A stretch of DNA of 64,000 bases from Hirsutella rhossiliensis (Eukaryota; Ascomycota; Sordariomycetes; Hypocreales; Ophiocordycipitaceae), in assembly GCF_020360975.1 (NCBI RefSeq), contig NW_025408670.1, forward strand, positions 62,001 to 126,000. Reading direction: 5' to 3'. Both the position numbers and the translations under genes were made by a program. Numbering within the stretch: position 1 is the stretch's first letter; every line of letters begins with the position of its first letter. The notes under the pieces were generated by a model. That model saw only the letters and a program-made list of their open reading frames with translations. It ran no database searches and was not told the origin of the DNA. Shown here in pieces: positions 9,353 to 20,300 of the stretch.

Positions 9353-12300
9353 TACCCCCTTAGCTATAGCCTGCCCTTATAAAAAGGGTAAAGCTAAATA
9401 CTTAGGCTAGTAAGGGTATAGAGGAGGTCTTAGTCTATACTTATCCCTTACTTAAGAAATCTAGGTTTTAGCCCTAGGCTCTTTTAGACCTACTTTTAGG
9501 AAAAGGGGCCTAAGGAGGATATTAAGTCTTATAAGAAAGGGGGGCTTTTCTAAGGATAAGTCCCTAAAAAGGGTCTTTAAGAAGAATAAGTCCTAATTAA
9601 GCTAAGGGCCCTCTTTTAGGATAGGTCCTAGTTCCTCTTTTTAGCTATAGACGTCTCCTTCCTCCTATATACTATTAGCTCCTCTTATAGACTCTTAAGG
9701 CGGGCTTTTAAGGATAGCTTCTCTTAAACGTCTTCTAGCTTAATTTACTATAAAAAGATAGCTAGCTTCTACTTTAGTAAGGGCTTTATAAGACTATTAG
9801 CTTTTATTAATACTATTAGAACTTAACGGACGGAAATAAGTCCCTTTTAGACTTTTTAGCGTAACTAATACTAGTAGATATCGATATACTATAGCTAGGT
9901 TAATAGCTTTATATTTTCTATTAGAATTTGTATAGTCTATATATTATTATATTCTATAGATAATAGGGTCGGAATTTATAGTTATAGAAATATTAGTAGT
10001 GGCTAAGGAAAATCGCTTCTTTTAACGCTTTTAAAAGAGCTAGTAGCTTTACCTCTATACTTAAAGTTATAACGGTAGCTTACTTCGAAGCTCTCTAAGT
10101 AATAGCTCCTTTAAAAAGGGATATAATATACCCTTATAAGCTTTTTCTATCTAAGGAATTATCTATAAAGAACGAATCGCTTAAATAAAGGAAGATTTCG
10201 GTAGCTAATTTCTTCCTTCCTTACCCTCCTAAGCATAGACTATATAATCTCGTTAAATAGAGATAAAAGATAGCTTAGTCTACTACTTCTTAGTGCCTAG
10301 GGCTAGGATTCTAGTTATACCTAGCTAGCCGGGAGACCGTAAAAGAGATATCCGGTCTAGTAGAAATAGCTAAGAAAGGCAGGGAGCCTACCTTTTATTA
10401 ATATTAGTGTTTCTCTTACTCCCTAGCTTAAAAGGACGGATTAAGTAAAAGCTCTTCGATTAAAATAAGAGAGAGGTTAGTCTTCTTTTATATCGGGCCT
10501 TATACCTTCCTTTACTTCTTAAAGTAAGGATAAAAAGGCAGCTAGGTAATCCTTTAAGAAAGAAAGAAGTACCTTTCCTACCCCCTTAAAGGTCGAGATA
10601 GGAAGACTAATAGAGAAAGCTACTTCTAGATCTTCTTATTATATAGGAGGAGGCGTAGGGAGGTAAGCGTATTCTAGCTCTACCGCTTTCTTATAGTTTC
10701 TTTCTTTATCTAAATTATCTAATTTATTAGCTTCCTTTTTTTAAAGTTAGCGTTATCCTTAACTACTTGATATTAGTTTCTTCTTTTATTTCCTTATTTA
10801 GGACCTCTTCTTAAGACTATTAGGAAGGGGGAATTTAGATCTTTTAAATTAGCTAACGTTATAAGAGTAAGAGGGGCTATTAATCCCTCTTTTTATCGAA
10901 AAAGCTAGATTCGTTAAAAATTTTATCCTTAGTTAAAATAACCTTTTATAAAAAAGGAATCTAGATCTAGAAGATATTTATAGAATTATAGCTAACGAGG
11001 TAACTAATAAAGGCTCTAAGATTGCTTTCTTTTCTTCTTCCTTTTTAGCTATATATTAGTAGTTATAGCGTATATATTATATCTATAGGTATAAAGGTAG
11101 GCTAGCGAGGCCCTCTTTTTTATAAAGAGCTTAAAGGGAGATTTCTAGTTTATTCCTTAGGTCTTAAAAAGGGTCTCTAGGTCCCTATAGTCCCTTAGGC
11201 CCCTAAGGTCCCTTAGGGTCTAGTTTTAAAGGTAATAAGCGCTCTTAATAACTTCCCTTTAAAGGTTATATAGAAGCCTTATAGTAAGTCTTATTATATA
11301 GGCCCTTTCTATTATAGCACCCCTTAATCTTTCTATACCTCCGTTTTAGGCCTAGGTATTCGGTGCTAATAGGAGGGGTAAAATACCCCTTTTTAAAGCT
11401 AATTTAAGATATCCTTTATAAATAGCTCTCTATTAAACCGTATCTTCTTTACCTCGTAGCTAAAGTAGGATTTTATCTAGTTAACGAAGTCCTAGAAGGT
11501 AAACTAGTTATACTTACTTAAGTAGGTCTATAAGAAATAAGGAAAACTATCCTAAAAAGCGTCTATAAAAACATTACCCTAATAAAGCTTTCCTAGTCCC
11601 TAAAGATATCGGTATAGTCGACCTAAATTTCTTTATATAGCTAGTCTAGCCGTAAAGGGGTTCGTTTAGAAATTCGTCTCTTAGTCTTTCCTTAGCTATA
11701 GTATTTATATTTAACGGTCTTTAGGCTCCTTATTTATACGCCTTGTTATTAACCTAGCTTATATAAAGCTCGAGGGCCTAGGTAACTAAGTCGTATATAC
11801 TAAAGAATACTGTCTCCTTAAGCTACTAAAAGAGGTCCTTTATAGTAGACCTATTCCTTTAGTAGGAAAGCTAACTTCTTAAGAGGTTCCTTCCTAAGAA
11901 TAGGTTAGACTTCGAGAATAAATTAATTAAATTTCTCCTCGATAAGCCTAATCGTTTAATTCTTCTAGACTAGCCTTATAGGCTTAGACGTTATATCTTA
12001 AAAGATTCCTTCTTTTAAAAGAAAGCGGAAGGAAATTAAACTTATTAAAAATTAAGGGTAAAAGCTACCCTTTTCGTCGAAGAATTTATATAGTCCCGTT
12101 AGGTAATTTTATTATAAAATTCACCTTCTATACCCTCTATCTATATAGTTAATTCCCCGGCAATAAGGTATTCCCTCTATACCTTCTTAAAGGACCGGAA
12201 TCGTAAGAGTATATTATAGATATCGAGGGTAGTACTAGAGTCGAGGATAGCTAATTTTTATAGGGGATAATCGGAGGACTCTAACGGTTAGTCTTAGCCT

Positions 12301-13284
12301 TATTAATCTATAGGGAAGATAAAGGCTAGATTTACTATACTAACGAATTTTCCTTAAATTTATAGCTTAAATAAGGGCGCTAGCGTTATTTACTATTTCT
12401 TAGCAACCTAAATCTTATCTATCTTCTTTTATAATAAGGGGTCCTTCTTAAGAGACTATTATACTATTTCTTATAGCCTCTTTAAAAGGTTAAATCCCTT
12501 AGGTCGGTTTTCCTTAAAGACCTATTAGTATTATAATAACCGATAGCCTAGGGATTTACAGGCTAGGCAGCCGTTTTATCTTTTAGTTTTTTATTTCTTT
12601 AAGGAATCCTTATTTTAATCCGGAAGGTTTACTTAAAAACCCCACCCCCCCTTTTTACCCCTTATTACTAATTTTAATAAAGAGGTTCGATTTATACTAG
12701 TTCCTTAATTTTTCGACTAACGGACTAAAAGGTTTATTAGGAGACTAGTTAGGCCGGACGGACTAACGGGGCTAGGGCCGGACCTAGAGTAAGATATATA
12801 GCTAGGGCGGGGCAGCAGCTATAGTTAACGACGGCGTTAAGGCTCTTAAGGAGGAGGAGCCGGAGGGTAGCAGCCGTAGTAGCAGTAGTAAGGCTATAGT
12901 AATAAGGCTATAATAGCTATAAGGGCAGTAGGTTAAACCGTCTAGGTTAAGTACTAGCTATAAAGGAATAAGACTACTTACTATTATACTTTAATAGCCT
13001 CTTTATTTAGTTCCTAGCTAGCTTCTTAAAAGATAGTTAAGTAACCGTTACTAATAGGCTTTATTAGTAGAGATATATCCTATAGCTACTAGCTAGAAAG
13101 AGCTTTTATTAGGAAGTATTAGTTAGCTTCCTTAAGGATTTCTTCTTACTTAGCTAGCTATAAAGAAGCTAGTAGGTTCCTAGTAGAAAAGGCTCCTAGG
13201 TATACTATATAGGTCTTCTTAATACGGTTAGTTATATAGCCCCTTAAGGGAGCTATTAAGGTCTTAAGCTTTAAAAGCTATTAC
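9353..13284 (-). pseudogene. Cop-1 gag-pol (C1) lacking RT, RIP-inactivated
   Basis: In sense (minus) order the C-terminal gag, a CCHC region near 12540-12580, the protease (about 12050-12400), integrase (about 11280-12000), a linker, and RNase H (about 9600-10130) can be matched to the better-read copy at 55900-62250. Between linker and RNase H the RT is missing: the junction near 10460 equals the junction in the third copy, whereas copy C2 has about 944 bp of RT there. RNase H contains the copia block ending in a TSSTEAELLAL-type motif near 10060. All frames carry Gln/Trp-derived stops. Confidence 0.7.
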
Positions 13285-13662
13285 TTTAATAGGGACGACG
13301 GTATATACCTAAAGTATATATAGTACGTAGCTAAGGATTAGTAGAGTAATTAAGTACGTAATTATCTAATTATTTAGCCTATATATAGCTTTAAGGGCCT
13401 TAGGTTATAAATATAAGTCTTAGAGATTTCTTTACTTTATACCTCTTTATCTTTACTAGAGTCGCGTAACTAGCGGTATTTACTTTAAAAGGGAAAAATA
13501 AAAATTTAAATTAACTATAATTAAGGAAGATACCCGATTAGATAATCGAGGTCTTTATAACGCCTTTAAGTATACTTAGAAGTAAGTTAGAAGGGAGTAC
13601 TAGGGTCTTATCCTTTCCCCTTAATAGGCTAATATTTATAGGGTACGATCTTACCTATTAAA
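13285..13662 (-). repeat. Gyp-A 3' LTR
   Basis: 378 bp, paired with 28251-28634. The first 35 bp resemble the termini of the un-mutated element at 41291, sharing the ACCTAAAG block. Directly upstream in sense (13663-13669) lies GGAGGAG, a polypurine tract. Confidence 0.8.
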
Positions 13663-13699
13663 CTCCTCCTTAGCGACTTTCTAACCTAAGATACTAACG

Positions 13700-16080
13700 G
13701 AAAGGGCGCGATAATAATAGGTAAGGTTCTCTTCTTAAGTATATAAGTAAATAAACTATTAACGGAACTTTTCTCCTTTACTATAATCCTTTCCCTTTAC
13801 GTTCTTTATTCCTCCCTTTACCTATAAGCTACTCGTTTAGCTCTTTCTTATTTTTACTCGCGTACTTTTTTCTTTAAATAATTATCTACTACCCCCTATA
13901 TACGCTCTTAAGTATTCGCGCTTATTATTCTTAGGGGCGTTAGGAAAATAAAGTAGTTAGCGTCTTTATTAGTTTATAGCTTTAGGTATAGCTAGATTAA
14001 ATAAGCTATAAAGTCTTATAGGCTAATCGTTATCGCGTTACTAGTAGTCCTATATAAATATATAAAATTATAGTCGTTAATATCCTAGTAGTAGTTTTAA
14101 TATATTCCTAGGTTTTTAACTACTTTAACTTAAGAGGGTTTAAAACCTAGTATAAACCTTATAGGGACTATAGCTAGAGAGGCTATTACTATACTTTATT
14201 TCTAGGAAGTAATAGGGCATCCTATAGGCGTTATTAAAGTCTTTGGCCTTAAGGTAATTAACCGAGCGCTTAGTAATTTTAGAGTCCTAGGGCGAGTTAG
14301 TAGTTAGGCTATCTACCTTTCTTCCTTACTAGCTCTTTATTAGGTTATCGGCGGGGGTATAGTTACGAGTCTTTTACTCCTTTATACGTTTAAAGGAGTT
14401 ATTAATAGCGGGTAAGAAGTAGGCCTAATTAGCTATATATTAAAGGGGGAGAATAAAGGTGTTATTTCTATATAGATAAAGGGACTAGTAAGGGCGCTTA
14501 GCTCTCTCCTTTATAAGCTCTAGGGTAAGGATCTTATCTTAAGGTTACTTAGGGAAAAGCTACTTAGTTTAAATAAAGAGCTCGATTTAGTTAACGCTTA
14601 AGGTAATAAAGGACTAAGTCTATTCTTAATTCCTATTAGCGTAATTAGATAGTTAGGGGTCTTTTTAAGGAGGAGTTTTATAAAGAAACCGCGCATAGCT
14701 TAAGCGATCGGGTTAGGTTACTTTATAAAGGCAGCTAGCGTAGATAGCTCCTTTCTCGCTTTCCTTACTATATAAGCTAGTTCTATATCTCTTTAAAGCG
14801 GTAGTCTCTATTTAGTAGGCCTATCTAAGAGGTTAACTACCTCTAAGACTTCTTAAAGGTCTTATTCTTCTTAGTCTCCTAAGATAATATAGTTATATTA
14901 GTAAATCCGCTCGCTCCTAAGAATCCTTATAAGAAAGACTCCGCTAAAGGTCGTTAGACCTAATTAAATAATATCTTTTATAGTTATTTAACCCTACTAT
15001 TAAACTACTAGGAAACTCTACTGCTTATAATATCGCTTATATATAATTAAGCTTATTTACTATAATAGCTTAGATTCTATATATTAGCTTATTAATATAG
15101 CCTTTTATACTTATCCTCTTATCTAGATTAAAGAAATACTAGTCTTAGTATAAGATCTTATCTATTTATAGGGCTTCTTATATTACCCTATACCTTTACT
15201 TTAGAATTACTTTAACTTTTAAGTATTACTATTTAATTATCTTAAGGTATAGCTAACTATACCTCTAACCTAGTATTAGATTATTATTAAGGCTAAGTAG
15301 CTATATTCTTACCCTTCTTACTAAGCGGTATAAGGACTAGTATATAGGTAAAGTTATAAGGAACTTAAAGGATATAAAGAAACTACCGCTATACTTATAG
15401 GAATATATAGAGTCTAGTATATTATCCTCTTTCTAAGTATTAAAAACGACTAGGTTTCCTTCTTTATAGTCTTAGAGAACGCCCTTTAATAGAGTCTTCC
15501 TTTATTTATACCTACTAAAAAGTTAATAACTCTAGTTATATACCTTTATTTATATATAAAGTAACTAAGGTTAAAAGTAGGAGCGGTAAACTTAATTAAA
15601 TACTCCTTATTATTTAGGTATTCGTAGTACTTCTTATATCTATCTTCTATATCTTTAATAGGTTCCCCTTAATAGTTAGTATAAACTAATAGCGGGTAAA
15701 GTAAGGGGTATACTATGTTTTTAATACCTCTTATTAAGATTTTAATTATTGCGCTAAGGCTAAAGCTTATAGCCTATTATTTATTAATAGCTTTATAGAG
15801 AAAGTTATATATATTAACGATATACTCTTCTTAGCGGGCCTTATTCCTAGCGAATCTATTTATCTTTTTAACGCCCTTATATATTATCTAAGCGTCTTTA
15901 AGGGTAATATCCTACTACTTAATAAGGCCTAATAATATTAAGTACTAACGATCTCTATAAATATACTAGGGAGGTTACTTTTACCTATAAACGTCTTATT
16001 AGTCTTAGTCTATAAATTTTTCCTTATCTTTAGCGTAGAAGCGCCCTTCGCTGCCTTTTACTTTAACTTCGCTATACTAA
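13700..16080 (-). pseudogene. Accessory frame Y of Gyp-A, unrecognised
   Basis: The minus strand reads with long open stretches broken chiefly by Gln-type stops, for example KGVKKINRFARNKARQEEYI and IKDIEDRYKKYYEYLNNKE. The middle is rich in Gln, Tyr, Leu and Arg. I recognise no catalytic motif. Its position, after integrase and before the 3' LTR, is unusual for fungal gypsy elements. It could be an accessory gene, a displaced gag-like protein, or part of another old nested element whose ends I cannot see. The limits are approximate. Confidence 0.35.
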
Positions 16081-16379
16081 GTAGGTAAAATAAAGCTCCT
16101 ACTCCTAAATAGTAGTACGCTAAAGAAGATAGTAGTATTCTTAAGGAGGTTTATAGCCGGGCCTAAGATACTATTTAGGTTCGCCGCTATATCTTAGGAA
16201 AGGGTAAAGTAAGCGAAAGAGAAGGAGAAAATAAGATTAAATAGTTAGGGTAAATAGTTCTAAGTTATAACGCTAAGAGGCTAAGTATTATATATATATA
16301 TAAGAGTTATATTAGTAGAAGGATTATTATAAGTAGGAAGCGTATAAAGTATATATATATATATATATAAAAGGAAGAA

Positions 16380-17540
16380 GAAGGAAGAAAGAAGGAGGGT
16401 ATAATAAGAGGAATAAATAGTTATTAAAGCGTATAGTTATTAGTTACTTTAGCCGGCCTCTATAGTAGTAAGGTCTTAAGCATATTTAAGGTTACGCTTA
16501 AATAGCTTCTTTTACTAGTTATTAATTAGTAAGCTATCTAATCTCTACCTTTTCTTCTCCTCTTTACTCTTTTTATTCCTCTTCTTTTTCTTCTCTCCTT
16601 TATCTTCTTTATTTTTCTAGACCGCTACCTCTTATCTTCTCCTTTTATAACTACCTCTTCTTTTTTATTATATCTTATAAGACCGCTAAACTTAAAACTA
16701 AAGAGCTACTAGATATCGTTAACCTCTCTTTAACTACTCTTCTATAACCTTCCCTTATTATTACTACTTTTCTTACTTAAAATTATTATACTAAGGTCTT
16801 TCCTTTTTATATAGAGTACTTTTAAGTAATAACTATCTAACTTATTTAATCTTACTTAGCTTGTTTTAACCGTCTTTTTTTATAGATCTATAGTTACTTC
16901 GAGACCTAGGTCTATAATAGGAATAATATTAGTTACTAAGGGTTTCTAATTTATATAGAAATTGCCTTTTAGTTATAGGTTCCGTTAAAAGCTCTTAATA
17001 TTATTAGGATTAAAGCGTATAGTCGCTCTCCTCTCTCTTACTTTCTCGAGAGTATACTAGGTCGGTATAATTAAATCGTCTTCTATACCCTTTATTATAG
17101 ATATTAGCTAGTAACCTATATCCTTATAGAAATCGGTTATCTACGTAGATACTTCTTTTCTTAGCTTAGTTTAAGGTAGTAAGAATACTCTTAAGTAGTC
17201 TTAATTACTTTATATAGAACTTATAATCCTTACCTTTATTAAGGGTATATTCGAACTTATTAAATAACTATAACTTTTACTTATAAGTATATTATATTTC
17301 CTTTTTATAAGTATATCTCTCTTTTAAGTACTACTAGCGGTTCTTACGCTAACTATATTTAAGATTCGACTAAAGCGCTTATTTATAAATCGCGGTACTT
17401 CCTTAGATACTATAGGGCTACTTATAACCTTAATAGATTCGCTAACTATATATATAATTATAATTTCTATACCGACCTTAAGACTAATAAATTTTACGAT
17501 AAGTATATTAATAATAAAACCGCCTCTTGTCTTCCTTATA
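16380..17540 (-). pseudogene. Accessory frame X of Gyp-A, Lys/Arg-rich tail, unrecognised
   Basis: From about 17540 down to 16380 one minus frame is open for roughly 380 codons except for a handful of TAA/TAG at probable Gln codons. Readable pieces include GIKNIIKKTRGGFIINILIV, LEKVRERRATIRFNPNNIK and VTNIIPIIDLGLEVTIDL. The C-terminal part is strongly basic (SRKIKKIKERRKRRGIKRVK), which could be a nuclear-localisation or nucleic-acid-binding tail. A second copy lies at 130-1290. The family is not recognised. In sense it lies downstream of integrase, separated from it by the pogo insertion. Confidence 0.4.
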
Positions 17541-18073
17541 ATATTCTTAATCCCTTTAGTCCTACTAAGGATTTAAAGGAAGGGGAGGAAATTAACCTTA
17601 TACTTATTTTACTTAGAAAGAGATTATATAAGTTTAACGAGCTCTCTCTTAAGTAATAATTAGATAGTCTTTAAGTTCGCTTTATAGTAGACTATAATAG
17701 GTTTACTAGGAGTAGGTAGCCTTATTTAGTCGCTATCTTTAGTAGTAAAAGTTTTTCTCTTAAGGTTATATACGTTTAATCTAGTAAGTCGAAAATATAT
17801 TAAAATTTATCTTATAAGCGTATTTATTTTTACTATAGTAGGTCTCCCTCTTTATAATAAAGAATAAACGTCCTTATCTATAAAGTAAAAAATCTTATTC
17901 TTAAAGGAGGTAAGTAGTAAGAATATTTATTTTCTTACTTTATTATTTAATTATATCTCTATTTATCTTCTTTAAGGTAGTAAAGGGTAGGTTATTATTA
18001 AGGAAGGGTAGGAAATATTATCTTTATTTACTTAAGGAGCTTTAAGTAGAAAATTTAAAATAGAAAGGTAGTA

Positions 18074-18173
18074 CCCGTTGATCTTGGTGTGGGGCCACAG
18101 CAGCCCAACTAAGTGTCTTCGCCACTTAGTTGGCCCAAAAAATCCGGCACAGCCCAAAAAATCCGGCACAGCA
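18074..18173 (+). repeat. Left terminal inverted repeat of the pogo element
   Basis: It pairs with 20199-20298. Inside it an 18-nt palindromic arm (AACTAAGTG...CACTTAGTT) at about 18108-18134 can form a hairpin. A tandem CCCAAAAAATCCGGCACAG occurs twice at about 18133-18171; these subterminal copies are likely transposase-binding sites. Confidence 0.85.
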
Positions 18174-18444
18174 GGGTCCTCAATTTGGGGTGCAAAATCA
18201 AGGAAATTCTACGCTTCGCTTCATGGTGCCGTCAATGCGACTTCAAATAGCTAAAATATACATGTGATCAATAGCTGCGGATCACCTAAAGACGCAAGTA
18301 ACAACGAAAAGTGAAAAAATCACGTCTTTGGGCCTATTTAGGAGCTGCCGCCTTCCAGTCGAAGAGATAGGAAGACCGCGTTTGTGAGTCCAAATAGACG
18401 TATTATGTAGTAATTTCGCCTGTTGTGCGTCTCTGAGAGCTATT

Positions 18445-20107
18445 TTATCCATACCTGTGTTCCTGGAGCGTCTGCTGTATCTTGTTGGACGATCGGGTGC
18501 GCGGTCGAGGGCATGGTGTATCGACTACCGCTTCAACCGCTGCTAACGGCGGCGATGAGGTATATTTGGATGGCTCTTTGAGATCCTGCATGAGGGTATC
18601 GCAACTTTGCTCCAGAGTGTAGAACTCAACGTCTCGTCCCGTAAACTCTAGCCAGGGCTTAAAGTTCAATGTCTTGACTCTGCCATTGACTAACTGCTTC
18701 TTCCCGACTTTATAGTCTTCTCGGATCTTCTGCATCTCTCCACGAACTCGTTTAAGATGCATCCTTATCTCCTGGCGCGTTTGAAGCCGGGTTTGCTTTG
18801 CCTGGAGCCTCATACTCCCGGGTGATGTCGGCCATGCTGGAGCTCGTGATAAACTCTCCGCGCGGCCTGACAATCTTGCCTCTCTTCATTCGATTCGCAT
18901 ACGCCTGGGTTCGGCTATTCTTATCGCTGACTATGCCCTGGGATGTGACGCCATCGCGATAGACTCGGTGTTCACTTTCGCAAGAACCCGCAAGTTTTCT
19001 CGTGATGGCGAGCTCATGAGGGGCCCATACCGTTGCCGGATATCATTGAGGGCATCCGCGGCGACTTGGAAACGCGTCTCCGAGGGTAGGAGCGAGGCGT
19101 ATGCAGGATTGATCGGCTGCTGTTGTCGTAGCTGCTCGTGGAGGATCTTGGTGATCACCGGCGCTGGGTCGACAGGAAAGAGGCCTGTTTTTCAAATGCC
19201 GCCATAATGTTATGCCGCGTGAAGCCAGCCTCATATACGTCCTGAAAAGCTGTGAGGAAGTTGACCCGCGAAAATGATATGTTGCCTTCTGCGAGCGACT
19301 TCGAAGCGCTTTCTGATGTGCTGACTTTAGTGGCTGGAATACCCCAACATCAAGCGGCTGCATGAGGGGTGGAATGTGGAGGGAAAATAGCAATGATGAT
19401 ATCAAACTTGATACAATACTCAGCAAAGTCAAGGGTGGTATGCCCTGTAAAGCCATCCACAACAAGCAATCGGTAGATCTTCTCGTCGTCAGGCCGTTGG
19501 TTTGGCGGCGCCTCCACGACTCATCCCCATGTTGGGGCGCCGAAGATGCTCGTCACAGCCGAACCACTCTTCCAGCGAATTTCCTGACTGTTTTGCTTGC
19601 GCTGACGATGCCCAAGACCAGCAGTTGAAATGCCTTGCCCACTCAAGGTGTATCTCTGCGTTGGAAAAGCCAGTTGGCGACTGGGCAAACCGTACGCCTG
19701 TCATGATGTCGATGCCGGCCCAGTTGGTGGTAGGGTAATGTTGGAAAACAAGCCAGGGTGGAAGAGAGTCCCCCACTGCGTTAACTGAGGCAATTACCGT
19801 GCAGGATTCTCGGTTTGCTGGGTCTAAAACTCGGGGCCGGGTGCTCTTGACTCTAGTGGTGCGCGTGATGAGAACTTGGATGCGTTCTCGCAGGCACCCA
19901 ATGCGTATTCCGGCCTCGTCTTCATTCCAGATCTCTGAACTGCCAATACGGTAGCTGGTGATGATTTCTCGAAGCTTTGAGTAGAAAATTCGACTTCTTC
20001 TACCCCGTGATCTTTGGTGTTGTTGAGCGACGAACATCGGCTCTGGGGTCGCGACGAGACGCCAGAACGGCTTTTGCTGCCTCCAGGGTAGCCATGTTAT
20101 CTGTCAT
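18445..20107 (-). pseudogene. pogo-family DDE transposase, N-terminally deleted and frameshifted
   Basis: From an ATG at 20107 the protein starts with ATLEAAKAVLASRR, typical of the first residues of fungal pogo transposases, but then jumps to the catalytic domain, so the psq and CENP-B-type helix-turn-helix DNA-binding region is missing. Catalytic pieces are clear: IWNEDEAGIRIGC with the first Asp (near 19920), LLVVDGFTGH with the second (near 19465), and LMQPLDVGVFQPLK with the third (near 19350). They lie in different frames, with shifts near 19640, 19480, 19400, 19280 and 19190. C-terminal blocks LLPSETRFQVAADAL, MKRGKIVRPRGEF and LNFKPWLEFTGRDVEF match the usual tail of the family. The enzyme would cut and paste at TA; this copy cannot be functional. 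Confidence 0.85.
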
Positions 20108-20198
20108 AATGTATTCCGGCAAAAAGATACGTAAATAAAGTCAAGTTGCGCGAGAAAACGCGGTTGAGATGCATAGGGTTGACGTTTTGGAGGTGGGC

Positions 20199-20298
20199 TG
20201 CTGTGCCGGATTTTTTGGGCTGTGCCGGATTTTTTGGGCCAACTAAGTGGCGAAGACACTTAGTTGGGCTGCTGTGGCCCCACACCAAGATCAACGGG
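20199..20298 (-). repeat. Right terminal inverted repeat of the pogo element
   Basis: Reverse complement of 18074-18173, including the doubled CTGTGCCGGATTTTTTGGG unit and the hairpin arm. It ends with GGG followed by the duplicated TA. Confidence 0.85.
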
Positions 20299-20300
20299 TA

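Larger units (their letters stand above)
18074..20298 (-). mobile_element. pogo/Fot1-type DNA transposon, un-mutated, 2225 bp
   Basis: The element is bounded by TA on both sides (18072-18073 and 20299-20300), the target duplication of Tc1/mariner-pogo transposons. Terminal inverted repeats of about 100 bp begin CCCGTTGATCTTGG. The interior is full of CA and TG, so no RIP is seen, in sharp contrast to Gyp-A around it: it either arrived after RIP or was never duplicated at a RIP-active time. The transposase inside is frameshifted and lacks its DNA-binding domain, so the copy is dead as an autonomous element but has intact ends. Confidence 0.9.

Noticed and set aside
18968..19738. Plus-strand frames of 78-88 codons
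   Set aside because: They are the complement of the decayed pogo transposase.
20097..20294. Minus-strand frame of 65 codons
   Set aside because: It starts inside the terminal inverted repeat of the pogo element and does not continue into the transposase.
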